Assembly (NCBI RefSeq): GCF_900240385.1
Contig: NZ_OEQH01000002.1
Location: 508,488 to 572,487, forward strand
Direction of reading: 5' to 3'
DNA length: 64,000 nucleotides
From: Clostridium minihomine
Lineage (GTDB): Bacteria; Bacillota; Clostridia; Oscillospirales; Acutalibacteraceae
Shown: positions 1 through 8,970 of the stretch, piece after piece
How the letters are laid out: the number at the start of each line of letters is the position of its first letter
Position numbering within the stretch: the first letter of the stretch is position 1
Translations under genes and position numbers: made by a program
Notes under the pieces: generated by a model
Told to the model about the DNA's origin: nothing
What the model saw: the letters and a program-made list of their open reading frames with translations, nothing else
The model's database searches: none

Positions 1-130
1 CTGTATCAAATCCCACTGCCGCCCCGAAAAAAGCCGTCTCTTTTTTAAGGAACGTGCCGTTCACTGTGGTATCAGCGAACCCCAGAAGCACGGGCATTGT
101 GGACGATACAAGTTTTTCCCATAAATCCAT
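1..130 (-). CDS. Partial unknown protein, 5' end only
   Basis: An open frame on the minus strand runs off the left edge. It would start at ATG 130 (GGGA about 6 nt upstream) or at in-frame ATG 142. The visible N-terminus begins MDLWEKLVSSTMPVLLGFAD and stays open for 43 codons. It lies about 65 bp downstream of the TAXI protein gene on the same strand, so the two could be co-transcribed. I do not recognise the family; too little is present to assign a function, and it could be a chance frame. Confidence 0.3.
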   Translation of the reverse strand, partial: MDLWEKLVSSTMPVLLGFADTTVNGTFLKKETAFFGAAVGFDT

Positions 131-195
131 AAAAATTCCCATATCATCCCGATTTGCAGAATATGATCTTACGCTTTTCTTGGTCGAGAGCCCGG

Positions 196-1200
196 TTAGA
201 GCAGTCCGGCTGTTTTATAAAAGCGTTCGGCACCGGGATGCAAAGGCACCGGAAGGTCTTTTGTAACAAAATCCGTGTCCTTCATCCTGTCCATAGAATA
301 ATGAAGGTCATCTAAATCATCCACCGATTTGCGCAGAATGCTGGTGATGGTATACACCAGTTCCTCATCCATATCCACATTGACGCACAATACGGTCTTC
401 ACACCAAAGGTTGCCACATCTTCCGTTTGCCCGGGGTAAGTACCGGCAGGGATCACGGCCTTGATATACTGCCCGTTGTCGCCCAGAATTTCATTGATCT
501 CTTCATCTGTATAACTGAGCAAGCGGCAGGGAACCTGCTGCGCCAGATCCCGCATGCTCTTGACGGGAATGCCCGCCAACCCGTGAACAGCATCTAACGT
601 TCCTTCTTTCAGCGCTCTGCTGCCCGAGCCAATCCCATAGTTTTGCAGCTGGGTATTTTCCGAATTGATTCCAACCACCTGCAATGCAATTCGGGCAGAA
701 AGATCGGTTGTGGATTCTTCCGGCCCCACGGCGACCCGTTTCCCCAGCAAATCGTGCACATAAACAGCGCCCAAGGTGTCTTTGGCAATCCAATTGGAAT
801 AGCTGAAATAGACTGCGCCCACCGCCCTTAAATTTTCCATGGGCTGCCCCACAAATTCATCCATGCCCCGATAAGCGCAGTACGCCACATCTGCGCTGAC
901 CAGACCCAAATCAATTTGCCCATTCTTAAGCCCCTGCACATTGACAAGGGAACCGTTGGAAGCCCGAATATTAATTTTCATTTCAGGCACCGATTCATTG
1001 ATAACCTGTGCAATTGCCCTGCCCACCGGATACATGGTGCCGCCGCTGTCCGCAGTACCGATCGTCAACACCTGAATGGGCTGCTCCTGTGATGAAACAG
1101 CATCCGACAAGTTGTTCTCGGTGGTTTGACACCCCGAGGCTATCAGACACAAAGTGCAAATGGCCGCAACTCTGCTTTTAAAATAGCCGCCCATTTTCAT
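196..1200 (-). CDS. TAXI family TRAP-type solute-binding lipoprotein
   Basis: Predicted extracytoplasmic ligand-binding lipoprotein of 334 aa. The N-terminus has a short positive stretch, a hydrophobic core and the lipobox IASGC (Cys24), followed by the TAXI-type fold start QVLTIGTADSGGTMYPVGRA, typical of the family that binds small organic acids or amino acids such as glutamate. I place the start at ATG 1200, 9 nt after AAAGGAGG; the frame itself opens at GTG 1209. No DctQ/DctM membrane partners are visible; the neighbours are gltS and a CitA/CitB-like two-component pair. It may feed a distant TRAP permease or act as a periplasmic co-sensor (inference). A strong terminator after gltS separates it from that gene, so it needs its own promoter. 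Confidence 0.85.
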   Translation of the reverse strand: MKMGGYFKSRVAAICTLCLIASGCQTTENNLSDAVSSQEQPIQVLTIGTADSGGTMYPVGRAIAQVINESVPEMKINIRASNGSLVNVQGLKNGQIDLGLVSADVAYCAYRGMDEFVGQPMENLRAVGAVYFSYSNWIAKDTLGAVYVHDLLGKRVAVGPEESTTDLSARIALQVVGINSENTQLQNYGIGSGSRALKEGTLDAVHGLAGIPVKSMRDLAQQVPCRLLSYTDEEINEILGDNGQYIKAVIPAGTYPGQTEDVATFGVKTVLCVNVDMDEELVYTITSILRKSVDDLDDLHYSMDRMKDTDFVTKDLPVPLHPGAERFYKTAGLL

Positions 1201-1870
1201 TGACATCACCCTCCTTTAAAAACAGCAAGGCTGAAAAAGCAAGCTCTTGCTGTTATTTGCTTTAGACTATTATCTCCTTGAAACGGCAGCCGCCGTCAAA
1301 AATGGTCCGCGCGCAAATAAAGACGATAGTTTTACTGTTTCAGCCATCACAATTTTATTTTCTCTGGCCACAAGGTTAACAATAACACAATGATAATAAA
1401 GTTTGCCCGGTTGTTCTGCAAGGCTGCACCAGCCTTCACAAACTGTGTTTTCTCGTGCTCTTTGTAATTCAGCCCCCGTTTTTCTATGTATGATGTCGTT
1501 CTGACAGCACCTGCACAAAAGATTTTTCTAATTTGAGCAGCAAAACCATATGGGCCAATGTTCATAATTACATTTTTTATGTACGGTAAGATTATTATAA
1601 CACAAGAGCAAAAGCGATTTTTGCCTTTTCCCGCAGCAAAATCAAAGCATTCAAGCGATCAAAACTGTGTTTTCATACTCTTTCACACAAAAAAACTCAA
1701 TTTTTATGATCTTGAAGCTATTATAACACGTCAGTTCCGGTATTTCTATGTATATTCACAAAAAGAAAAACAGATCTCCTTTCGGAGATCTGTCCCACCA
1801 AATTTCTATTGTTTGACCAGAGGCCGGTCAAATCCAAATGTATTGAAGAATAGGTATAAGCAATTTTAAT
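1201..1870. other. Intergenic region upstream of the TAXI gene
   Basis: No convincing gene. On the minus strand there are two extended -10-like TGTTATAAT elements (plus-strand positions 1594-1602 and 1720-1728), neither with a good -35. Either could serve the TAXI gene. Short degenerate repeats are visible around 1436-1470 and 1660-1700 (AAACTGTGTTTTC followed by a CTCTTT tract). The gltS terminator occupies 1760-1793. Confidence 0.4.
1760..1793 (-). terminator. Terminator of gltS
   Basis: Perfect 10-bp stem ACAGATCTCC/GGAGATCTGT with a 4-nt loop (1770-1793). On the minus strand it is followed by TTTTTCTTTTTG, downstream of the gltS stop. Confidence 0.85.
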
Positions 1871-3076
1871 TTACCAAAGGGATGCAACCCAAGGCGCGAC
1901 CACCGTGCAGAAAATCGGATTGAAAATATCCAAAACAATCAGCGCAAAAGGTGTGAACACAACCCAAGCAACGTTGGCGGGGCCGTATTCAGAAATAACT
2001 GCGCGCATGTTTGCCATTGCGTTGGGGCCGGAACCAAGGCCGATACCCACGTGAGCAGCCGTCATAACAGCCGCATTGTAATCTTTGCCGCACAGATTGA
2101 AGGTAACAAAAGCAACCCACAACGCCATCAAAATAATCTGGCAAGCCAGAATGACAACGAACGGACCGGCCACAGAAGCCAGCTTTGTTACATCAATGGT
2201 CATCATAATCATTGCAATAAACAGATCCAGAGTAATCGATCCGAGAGCATCTACCTCGGCTTCCCGCACTTCATAGCTTGTCAAATCCAAAATGTTACGG
2301 ATAATAACACCGCCCAGCATGCAGCCGACAAAATAGGGGAATTCAATCGCCGGAATCATCCCTGCAGCAAGGGCGATATAAGAACCAAGGCCAGCAGAAA
2401 TAATAACCAGGGCAACACTTCCCATCATGCTCTTTGCATTCAGGGGTAATGCATTCTCTCCGCCCTGCTTGCTGGCATCCACTTCTTCTACGTTTGCAGA
2501 CAGCTTGTGGCGCTTAATCAGCCAACGGGAAACCGGTCCGCCCACCAGGCTGGCGAAAATCATACCAAAGGTTGCGCCCATAACACTGATAACAACCGCA
2601 TTGGTAGCACCCAGCTCCTCATACAGGGGAGCAATCGCGCCTGCGGTGCCTACGCCGCCCATCAAAGACAACGAGCCCAAACCAAGGCCCAACAGCGGGT
2701 GCAGGCCCAAAGGCTTTGTCAAAAGAATTCCCACAATGTTCTGAATTAAAATAGAACCAACTGTAGTGATGGTGATACCGAGAAGCAGTTTTCCGCCGGC
2801 ATTCTTAATCAACTTATAAGAAGCGGTCAAACCAATCGCGGTAAAGAAGATATCCATAAAGAATTCTCTCAGTACCTTGATGTCAAAGTTCACAATCAGC
2901 ACACCATTGTTTCTCAGCAAGGACAAAACGATGCTGACAATCAGTCCGCAGACGATAACGCCAGGAATACAGTAGGTTTGCAAGAATTTGCTGCGTTTTA
3001 CCATCCAGCGCCCTAACAGAACAACCAGCGCCGCAATCGCACAGCTTTGCATTACGTCAAAAGTAACTTCTACCAC
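1871..3076 (-). CDS. gltS: Sodium/glutamate symporter GltS (copy 1)
   Basis: Integral membrane Na+-coupled glutamate carrier of 401 aa, normal for the family. It shows about ten hydrophobic segments and two inverted-topology halves, with the Gly-rich re-entrant loop GGVGTAGAIAP near residue 140 and a second one, GLGSGPNAMANM, near 350. The start is GTG 3076, about 6 nt after AGGGAGAGGA. The neighbouring CitA/CitB-type two-component genes and the boxes upstream of its promoter suggest induction by an external acid ligand, probably glutamate or a related dicarboxylate (inference). A second GltS lies at 55554-56738, beside the glutamate dehydrogenase gene. The two are clearly diverged, so a difference in affinity or substrate is possible. 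Confidence 0.93.
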   Translation of the reverse strand: MVEVTFDVMQSCAIAALVVLLGRWMVKRSKFLQTYCIPGVIVCGLIVSIVLSLLRNNGVLIVNFDIKVLREFFMDIFFTAIGLTASYKLIKNAGGKLLLGITITTVGSILIQNIVGILLTKPLGLHPLLGLGLGSLSLMGGVGTAGAIAPLYEELGATNAVVISVMGATFGMIFASLVGGPVSRWLIKRHKLSANVEEVDASKQGGENALPLNAKSMMGSVALVIISAGLGSYIALAAGMIPAIEFPYFVGCMLGGVIIRNILDLTSYEVREAEVDALGSITLDLFIAMIMMTIDVTKLASVAGPFVVILACQIILMALWVAFVTFNLCGKDYNAAVMTAAHVGIGLGSGPNAMANMRAVISEYGPANVAWVVFTPFALIVLDIFNPIFCTVVAPWVASLW

Positions 3077-3095
3077 AAAATCCTCTCCCTTATGT

Positions 3096-3188
3096 TTAAA
3101 TATTCAAAAAATAAAATGGGGCCGCCGTCCCATTTTGGCCTGTGCTTGAATTCCAAAAACATCGAAAAGCATCTTGGAATTCTTTCAT
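3096..3188 (-). CDS. Possible leader peptide upstream of gltS (30 codons)
   Basis: Short ORF in the gltS 5' leader. ATG 3188 follows AGGTGA with 5 nt spacing; the peptide is MKEFQDAFRCFWNSSTGQNG followed by ten residues, ending 19 nt before the gltS GTG. Its 3' half overlaps a terminator-like hairpin, and its middle overlaps a second hairpin. The arrangement resembles translation-coupled attenuation. It is rich in Phe but has no run of one regulatory codon. It could be a chance ORF. Confidence 0.35.
   Translation of the reverse strand: MKEFQDAFRCFWNSSTGQNGTAAPFYFLNI
3106..3136 (-). promoter_or_regulatory. Attenuator-like hairpin in gltS leader
   Basis: On the minus strand AAAATGGG pairs with CCCATTTT around a 7-8-nt loop (arms 3113-3120 and 3129-3136) and is followed by ATTTTTTG, just before the gltS ribosome binding site. 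A second stem, GAATTCCAA with TTGGAATTC (about 3148-3182), precedes it. This is consistent with conditional termination inside the leader. Confidence 0.5.
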
Positions 3189-3251
3189 AAATTCACCTGT
3201 CTTTCTTCATGTGATTCCAGGACTTCCCCGGTCCGTTCGAAATCTAATTTG

Positions 3252-3280
3252 AGTATAGAGAAACCTACAGAAAAATTCAA
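3252..3280 (-). promoter_or_regulatory. gltS promoter
   Basis: Minus strand TTGAAT (3275-3280), 17-bp spacer, TATACT (3252-3257). The -35 directly abuts two direct-repeat boxes, as expected for an activator-dependent promoter. The predicted leader is about 170 nt. Confidence 0.7.
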
Positions 3281-3281
3281 T

Positions 3282-3351
3282 TTTAGTAATTATCGTACCC
3301 GTTTTGTAACTAAAGTAATTGTACCTTTTTATCAAATGATAAAAAGGTACA
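3282..3351 (-). promoter_or_regulatory. Putative response-regulator binding region of gltS
   Basis: Plus strand shows two direct repeats 29 bp apart: AGTAATTATCGTACCCGTTT (3285-3304) and AGTAATTGTACCTTTTTA (3314-3331). The second is one half of a perfect inverted repeat with 15-bp arms (3320-3334 and 3337-3351) and a 2-bp centre. It is not followed by a U-run in the direction of the upstream response-regulator gene, so an operator reads better than a terminator. Binding by the adjacent CitB-like regulator is inference. Confidence 0.55.
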
Positions 3352-3359
3352 TAGTTTTT

Positions 3360-4049
3360 TTATGGAATTCTACCATAACAGTATTTAATTGCCGGCCTTC
3401 CGCCGGTTTGATAGTCGATGGTGCTGGTAATCTCATTGGTCTCCATCAAAAAGTTCATATAACGGCGCACGGTAATACGAGAAAGATGGACCTTCTCAGC
3501 AATTTCTTCGCTGGTAAACATAGAAGACCGGTTCTCTTTTAGAAAGCGGCGAATTAGATTCATCGTGTTTTCATTGAGCCCTTTGGTCAAAATCTGAGAC
3601 GGTGCGGCTTTTCCGGCACCGGCAGACAGCATTTGGTCAATGTCTTCCTGCTTTAGAGAGCCATCAAAAGTTTCCCATTTCTCCCGGGTTTGCCGAAACC
3701 GATCCAAAGCGACCCGAAAGCGGCTGTAATCAAAGGGTTTCACCAGATAATCCAGTATCCCGCGGGAGACCATCTGACAGACAATCTGAGCATCACCCGC
3801 CGAAGTAACCATAATAATATCCGGTGCCTTGCCTAATCCGTGCAAGCAGTCCACAAACTCCATTCCGTTCATCACCGGCATATAATAGTCCAGAATAATC
3901 AACGGTACGTCATGCGTTTTTAGATATTCCAGCGCCTGCGCCCCATTTTGAAACACTTCCTTCACCGTAAAGCCCGGCGTATTTTCAATATATTTACAAT
4001 TGATATCGGCGACCATAGAGTCATCCTCAACAATAATTACCGGATACAT
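3360..4049 (-). CDS. CitB/DcuR-type response regulator
   Basis: Cytoplasmic response regulator, 229 aa, the usual size for the CitB/DcuR group. The receiver domain (about 1-120) has acidic pair E8-D9-D10, phospho-acceptor Asp54 in LDYYMP and Lys104 in LVKPF. After a linker, a helix-turn-helix around 180-200 (SEEIAEKVHLSRITVRRYM) matches the DNA-binding domain of the group. The start overlaps the end of the kinase gene by 13 bp, so the pair is translationally coupled. The probable target is gltS immediately downstream, through the boxes at 3282-3351. Confidence 0.9.
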   Translation of the reverse strand: MYPVIIVEDDSMVADINCKYIENTPGFTVKEVFQNGAQALEYLKTHDVPLIILDYYMPVMNGMEFVDCLHGLGKAPDIIMVTSAGDAQIVCQMVSRGILDYLVKPFDYSRFRVALDRFRQTREKWETFDGSLKQEDIDQMLSAGAGKAAPSQILTKGLNENTMNLIRRFLKENRSSMFTSEEIAEKVHLSRITVRRYMNFLMETNEITSTIDYQTGGRPAIKYCYGRIP

Positions 4050-5656
4050 CCGTTCGCCTCCTCTCTGGTAAAGGTTATGGTAAAGACCGAGCCTACCCCC
4101 GCCTCGGTTTCCACATCAATCCTGCCGCCATACTGGCGCACCGTGCGCCGAACCACATACAGCCCGGTTCCCCGATATTTCCCTTTGGTAGAAAAGTTTT
4201 TTTCAAACATATTATCCAGTACCTCCGGAGAAATACCGGTGCTGGTATCCTCACAAACAACAATATTGCAATCCGGGCGGCAATACAGCCCGAACTTAAT
4301 CTCACGCAGCTCACTTTCATGGCAGTTCAGCTCTTCAATGGCGTTTTCCAGCAGATTCCCCACAATCGTGGTCATGTCGCTAACCGGAATTAAAAGATCC
4401 TGCTCAATGCAGCAGCTGTCGCCCATCAGTTTTAACTCAATTCCCTGTTCCGCCGCGTGCATCATTTTCCCTATCACCAGCGCGCAAAGCTCTGATACCC
4501 GGATTTGATCCGCCGTTTGACAAATCAGCTGGCTGGTAATCAGATTGCTGTTAACAATCACCCCAATGGCCTGATCCGTCTGCCCGGCTTCCAGATAGCC
4601 TAAAATCACGTGCAGTTTATTAGAAAACTCATGATTAAAAGAACGCAGCGCATCGATCATGCTGCGGGCACCAAACAGCTCATTGGACATATTTAGCATC
4701 TCGGTACGATCATAAAGAACGATCAGAACCCCCTCTGCCGGGGATTGGTTGTCTTTCCGGATGGGAACCTCGTTGACCAGCACCGATCGCCCGCCAACCA
4801 TCCAGGAGCGACGTTCTTCCGGCTGGCCGGTACGCAAAACCGATTCTTGCCGGGTATCCGGCAGTAGTTCCCGAACAGGCCTTCCTTCCAACGCTTTGTC
4901 TTCGCCAATCATACTGCGGGCAACTGAATTGACAAACAATACAGTGCCTTTGGTGTCAGACGCCACCAACCCCTCGGCTACGGCACTGAGCACCACATCC
5001 TGCCGCAGATAACGGCGCAGCAATTCCTCGGGCTGAAGGCCCATCAAGGTGCTGCGCAGATAACGAAGACTGACGTGACTCAGGGAGATACTGACCAAAA
5101 GCATGACGCCCAAAATCATCAGGTGCACCAACATAATACTTTGCAGCCGGGCAGAGATAACCCCGATGAACACAGAAACCATTACAAAACCAATAATTTC
5201 TCCGTCTTTATTAAAAACCGCATGAAAAGCACGCCTCTGAGCGCCTTTGGTGCCGTATCCGATGGTGATATACGGGTCGCTTCCCTGCAAAATTGGAATT
5301 TCTTCCCCGCCTACATAAGATTCCCCTGTTTGCAGCCGATCGGTGTGATAAAACCGAACGCCGTCCTTGTCACAGACTACTGCAACGCTGATGTTCGGAA
5401 TCGTATCGCACAGCGCATCCAAAGACCGCTCCACCCGCGGGGAAGGGTAACCGCTTTCCAGCATGGCCACCACATCGGTGCCTTCTGAAATATATGCTGC
5501 AATTCCGCTGATCATGGTATCCATCTCTTGACGCTGCCGAAGCATGTCAAAGTACATTGTGCCACCCAGCGAAAGCAGAATGACCAAGGTTGAAACCAAC
5601 ATAAAGACGCGATAAAGCTTTCGCTCTAACGCACTTTTTTTCTTTTTTACAGGCAT
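4037..5656 (-). CDS. CitA/DcuS-type sensor histidine kinase
   Basis: Membrane sensor kinase of 539 aa. Two transmembrane segments (about 15-37 and 173-193) enclose an extracytoplasmic PAS-like sensor domain typical of kinases that bind carboxylates. A cytoplasmic PAS domain (about 215-320) follows, then the phospho-acceptor His342 in FNHEFSNKLHVI (SpoOB-like helix) and an HATPase domain with N-box LLENAIEEL (about 435-443) and G-box GTGLYVV. Known relatives sense citrate, fumarate, malate or similar acids. Here the neighbours gltS and TAXI suggest glutamate or a related acid (inference). Confidence 0.9.
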   Translation of the reverse strand: MPVKKKKSALERKLYRVFMLVSTLVILLSLGGTMYFDMLRQRQEMDTMISGIAAYISEGTDVVAMLESGYPSPRVERSLDALCDTIPNISVAVVCDKDGVRFYHTDRLQTGESYVGGEEIPILQGSDPYITIGYGTKGAQRRAFHAVFNKDGEIIGFVMVSVFIGVISARLQSIMLVHLMILGVMLLVSISLSHVSLRYLRSTLMGLQPEELLRRYLRQDVVLSAVAEGLVASDTKGTVLFVNSVARSMIGEDKALEGRPVRELLPDTRQESVLRTGQPEERRSWMVGGRSVLVNEVPIRKDNQSPAEGVLIVLYDRTEMLNMSNELFGARSMIDALRSFNHEFSNKLHVILGYLEAGQTDQAIGVIVNSNLITSQLICQTADQIRVSELCALVIGKMMHAAEQGIELKLMGDSCCIEQDLLIPVSDMTTIVGNLLENAIEELNCHESELREIKFGLYCRPDCNIVVCEDTSTGISPEVLDNMFEKNFSTKGKYRGTGLYVVRRTVRQYGGRIDVETEAGVGSVFTITFTREEANGCIR

Positions 5657-5721
5657 GTGGTTCCTCCCATCCGGTTTTCTTCCAACAGATATTCTTACCG
5701 TGCTTTTTTAATATTACGCAT

Positions 5722-5750
5722 ATTATCCCACAGCCAAAAGACCCCGTCAA
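5722..5750 (-). promoter_or_regulatory. Promoter of the CitA/CitB-type operon
   Basis: Minus strand TTGACG (5745-5750), 17-bp spacer, GATAAT (5722-5727), 66 bp before the kinase start. Confidence 0.6.
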
Positions 5751-5797
5751 GCAAAGGGCAGCTTTCCTTTTCCTTGCTTTTCCCCACAGACAGAATC

Positions 5798-5838
5798 GCC
5801 AAAGGCCATGCTTTGCAATGCAATGCACGGCCTTTGGC
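5798..5838 (-). terminator. Strong hairpin after hemW
   Basis: Near-perfect 41-bp palindrome with GCCAAAGGCC / GGCCTTTGGC arms about 10 nt after the hemW stop. There is no good U-run, so termination is probable but not certain. Confidence 0.5.
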
Positions 5839-5847
5839 AACGGGATT

Positions 5848-6969
5848 TCATCCCATTAAAATAGTGGTAATCAATGCGTTGGAAACCAAAAAGCCCTGAG
5901 GGGTCAGACGGATGGATTCCTCATCACAAACCACCAGTCCCTGCCTGCAGAAGCGGCGGGCTCGTTCCAAATATTCCGCCGGAATCGGGCGGTTATATCG
6001 TTTCATACAGTCTTCCTGCCGTAACCCGGCCGAAAGCCGCAGCCGCAGCATGGCATACTCTTCCAAAGATCCGCCCTCTCCTTCAGAGACCTGTCTGGGC
6101 CAACTCAGAAATTCTTCCATGTCATTGGGGCAAAAGAACCTTTTTCCGTTGAGAAAGGAGTGAGCAGAAGGCCCTGCACCGTAGTATTCCTCTGCATTCC
6201 AATATTTCAGGTTATGTCGGCTCTCAAACCCGGGCTTGGCAAAATTAGAAACTTCATACTGCCCGTACCCTGCCTGTTCCAACTCTCGGCAAGCCAGCAA
6301 ATACAAATCGGCCGTTTCCTCATCGTCCGGCAGAACCAAGCTTTCTTTTTGAAGGTAATAGGGCGTTTCCTTTTCTACCTTTAACAGATAGGCAGAAATA
6401 TGCTGTACGCCGCAATCCGCACAAAACTCTATTGATCGGCGCAGGCTATCCCCGGTTTGGCGCTGTACCGCCAGCATCAGATCAAGGGAAATGTTAGAAA
6501 ACCCGGCCTGCTGTGCTTCCCGCACCGCCTGACGCACCTGTGCCGCCGTATGGCGGCGCCCCAGCAGGCGAAGTTCTTCCTCATCCGCAGACTGCAAGCC
6601 CATAGATAATCGGTTTACTCCGGCTAACCGCAGCGTGTCAAAAAAGCCTGGGGTATACTCGCCGGGATTGACTTCCACGGTGATTTCCGCCTGATCCAAC
6701 CCCCAGATTTCCCTGGCGGCCTGCACCAGAAGGGTAAGCCGTTCCGCCCCCAGAAGTGACGGTGTTCCGCCGCCAAAATACAGGGAATCCGCCTGTCTGT
6801 GAAAGCGTTTCCCCTGTACTTGCAATACCCTTAGCATTTGTTCTACATATTCCGTCTTATCTTGCTCGCTGCCTTTTTGGGAATAAAAGTCACAATAAGG
6901 GCACTTGCTTTCACAAAACGGCACATGAATATATAAGCCAATTGGTGTACGAATCAAATTTTCTCCCAC
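5848..6969 (-). CDS. hemW: Radical SAM heme chaperone HemW
   Basis: 373-aa radical SAM protein of the HemN/HemW family. The [4Fe-4S]/SAM motif CESKCPYCDF (Cys19, Cys23, Cys26) has the CxxxCxxC spacing, and the following FGGGTPSLL and SMGLQS motifs are typical. True HemN is about 450 aa and has an extra N-terminal part; this length and the lepA partner fit HemW, a heme-binding chaperone often misnamed coproporphyrinogen oxidase. The start is GTG 6969 with AAAGG upstream, 15 bp after lepA, so both are probably one operon. Confidence 0.92.
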   Translation of the reverse strand: MGENLIRTPIGLYIHVPFCESKCPYCDFYSQKGSEQDKTEYVEQMLRVLQVQGKRFHRQADSLYFGGGTPSLLGAERLTLLVQAAREIWGLDQAEITVEVNPGEYTPGFFDTLRLAGVNRLSMGLQSADEEELRLLGRRHTAAQVRQAVREAQQAGFSNISLDLMLAVQRQTGDSLRRSIEFCADCGVQHISAYLLKVEKETPYYLQKESLVLPDDEETADLYLLACRELEQAGYGQYEVSNFAKPGFESRHNLKYWNAEEYYGAGPSAHSFLNGKRFFCPNDMEEFLSWPRQVSEGEGGSLEEYAMLRLRLSAGLRQEDCMKRYNRPIPAEYLERARRFCRQGLVVCDEESIRLTPQGFLVSNALITTILMG

Positions 6970-6984
6970 GATTCGGCCTTTCTT

Positions 6985-8793
6985 TTACTCATCCAGCTTT
7001 AAAACGCTCATAAATGCTTCCTGCGGCACTTCTACACTGCCCAGTTGGCGCATGCGCTTCTTTCCTTCTTTCTGCTTTTCCAGCAGCTTCCGCTTACGGG
7101 AAATATCGCCGCCATAGCATTTTGCCAAAACGTCCTTACGCATGGCCCGAACGGTTTCTCTGGCAATAATCCGGCCGCCGATACACGCCTGAATCGGCAC
7201 TTCAAACAACTGGCGCGGAATTTTCTCCACCAATTTTTCCGTCATTTTACGGGCTCTGGAATAGGCTTTGTCTGCGTGAATAATAAAGGACAAAGCATCC
7301 ACTGTGTCACCGTTGAGCAGAATATCCAGCTTTACCAAATTAGATTTTGCATATCCGCTAAGCTCATAGTCAAAAGAGGCATATCCTTTGGTACGGCTTT
7401 TCAGCGAATCAAAGAAATCGTAAACAATTTCATTGAGGGGCAAAGTATAGTGAATATCAACCCGGTCAGTATCAATATACTTCATATCCTGAAATACGCC
7501 GCGCCGCTCCTGACACAGCTCCATAATATTGCCAACGTATTCCGAGGGCGAGTAAATATGAGCATTGGTCATCGGCTCTTCCGCCAGCTGAATATAAGTC
7601 GGATCCGGATAATTGGTGGGGTTGTCCACCAACACCATTTCCCCGTCAGTTTTTGTAATTCGATACACTACGCTGGGTGCGGTGGTGATCAAATCCAAGT
7701 CGTATTCCCGCTCCAGCCGCTCCTGAATGATTTCCATATGCAAAAGCCCTAAAAAGCCGCAGCGGAATCCAAATCCCAACGCCACCGAAGTTTCCGGTTC
7801 AAAAGACAACGCGGCGTCATTGAGCTGCAGCCGTTCCAGCGCTTCTCTCAAATCAGAATAATGGGCGCCGTCTGCCGGGTATACACCGCAGAACACCATG
7901 GGCTGCGCCGTCCGATATCCGGGCAGCGGCTCTGCCGCCGGCCGGGATGCCAAAGTAACCGTATCACCCACGCGGGCATCCTTTACCGCTTTGATGGATG
8001 CGGCAATATACCCCACTTCTCCGGCAGAAAGGCTGGGGGCCGGTTCCATTCCGGAAGCCCGAAGATACCCCACTTCCACCACGGTAAATTCACTGCCCGA
8101 AGCCATCATGCGAATTTCGTCACCCACTCGCACCGCACCGTCTTTCACCCGCACATAAACGATAACACCACGGTAAGAATCGTAGTAAGAGTCGAAAATC
8201 AAAGCTTGCAACGGGGCATTCTCATCGCCCTGCGGCGGGGGAATATCCTTTACCACACGCTCCATCACCTGATCAATATTCAGGCCCGTTTTTGCGGAAA
8301 TGCAAGGGGCCTCGTCTGCCGGCAGCCCAATCACATCTTCTACTTCAGCGCGCACCCTCTCCGGATCCGCACTGGGCAAATCAATTTTATTAATGACCGG
8401 CACAATCTCCAGCCCTGCGTCCAGCGCCAAATAGGTGTTCGCCAGAGTTTGCGCTTCAATTCCCTGCGAAGCGTCCACCACCAAAAGAGCCCCTTCACAG
8501 GCGGCCAAAGAGCGCGACACCTCATAGTTAAAATCCACGTGGCCGGGCGTATCAATCAGGTTAAAAACATAATCCTGTCCGTCATTGGCGCGATAAACCA
8601 AGGTAACCGCATGTGCCTTGATGGTAATGCCGCGTTCCCTTTCCAAATCCATATTGTCCAAAAGCTGATTTTCCATATCTCGCAGAGCAACCGCCTGTGT
8701 TTGTTCCAGAATGCGGTCTGCCAGCGTACTTTTCCCGTGGTCAATATGCGCTATGATACTGAAATTTCGTATTCTATCTCTTGGAATCGACAT
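6985..8793 (-). CDS. lepA: Elongation factor 4 (LepA)
   Basis: Translational GTPase of 602 aa, standard length. G1 motif AHIDHGKST lies at about 15-23, followed by the [12 protein letters not shown] switch, DTPGHVDF (G3) and NKIDLPSA (G4). The C-terminal half carries the EF-G-like domains and the LepA-specific tail with [20 protein letters not shown]. LepA back-translocates or remodels stalled ribosomes under ionic stress. The ATG start has AGGTGA upstream. It leads the lepA-hemW operon. Confidence 0.97.
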   Translation of the reverse strand: MSIPRDRIRNFSIIAHIDHGKSTLADRILEQTQAVALRDMENQLLDNMDLERERGITIKAHAVTLVYRANDGQDYVFNLIDTPGHVDFNYEVSRSLAACEGALLVVDASQGIEAQTLANTYLALDAGLEIVPVINKIDLPSADPERVRAEVEDVIGLPADEAPCISAKTGLNIDQVMERVVKDIPPPQGDENAPLQALIFDSYYDSYRGVIVYVRVKDGAVRVGDEIRMMASGSEFTVVEVGYLRASGMEPAPSLSAGEVGYIAASIKAVKDARVGDTVTLASRPAAEPLPGYRTAQPMVFCGVYPADGAHYSDLREALERLQLNDAALSFEPETSVALGFGFRCGFLGLLHMEIIQERLEREYDLDLITTAPSVVYRITKTDGEMVLVDNPTNYPDPTYIQLAEEPMTNAHIYSPSEYVGNIMELCQERRGVFQDMKYIDTDRVDIHYTLPLNEIVYDFFDSLKSRTKGYASFDYELSGYAKSNLVKLDILLNGDTVDALSFIIHADKAYSRARKMTEKLVEKIPRQLFEVPIQACIGGRIIARETVRAMRKDVLAKCYGGDISRKRKLLEKQKEGKKRMRQLGSVEVPQEAFMSVLKLDE

Positions 8794-8970
8794 GCTATCA
8801 CCTGATTCTCCCCACTGTAACTGAATTATTTTTCGTCACGCTTATTTTTGCCAACACTTCTTCTATAAAAATCAGAAAAGCCATTTTTATGGCCTGTCCT
8901 CTCCGATACTCTAGTTATCATTTCATATTTCCTTTGCCGCTAAACACTCTAAGCAGGCATACGGTGCGAG
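8794..8970. other. lepA upstream region
   Basis: Divergent spacer between lepA and the repeat array. On the minus strand a small hairpin with GCCAT/ATGGC arms (about 8880-8895) followed by TTTTCTGATTTTT looks like a weak terminator or attenuator. No strong promoter could be read. Confidence 0.3.

Noticed and set aside
1270-1565. Short minus-strand ORFs upstream of the TAXI gene
   Set aside because: No ribosome site, low-complexity composition and overlapping alternative frames.
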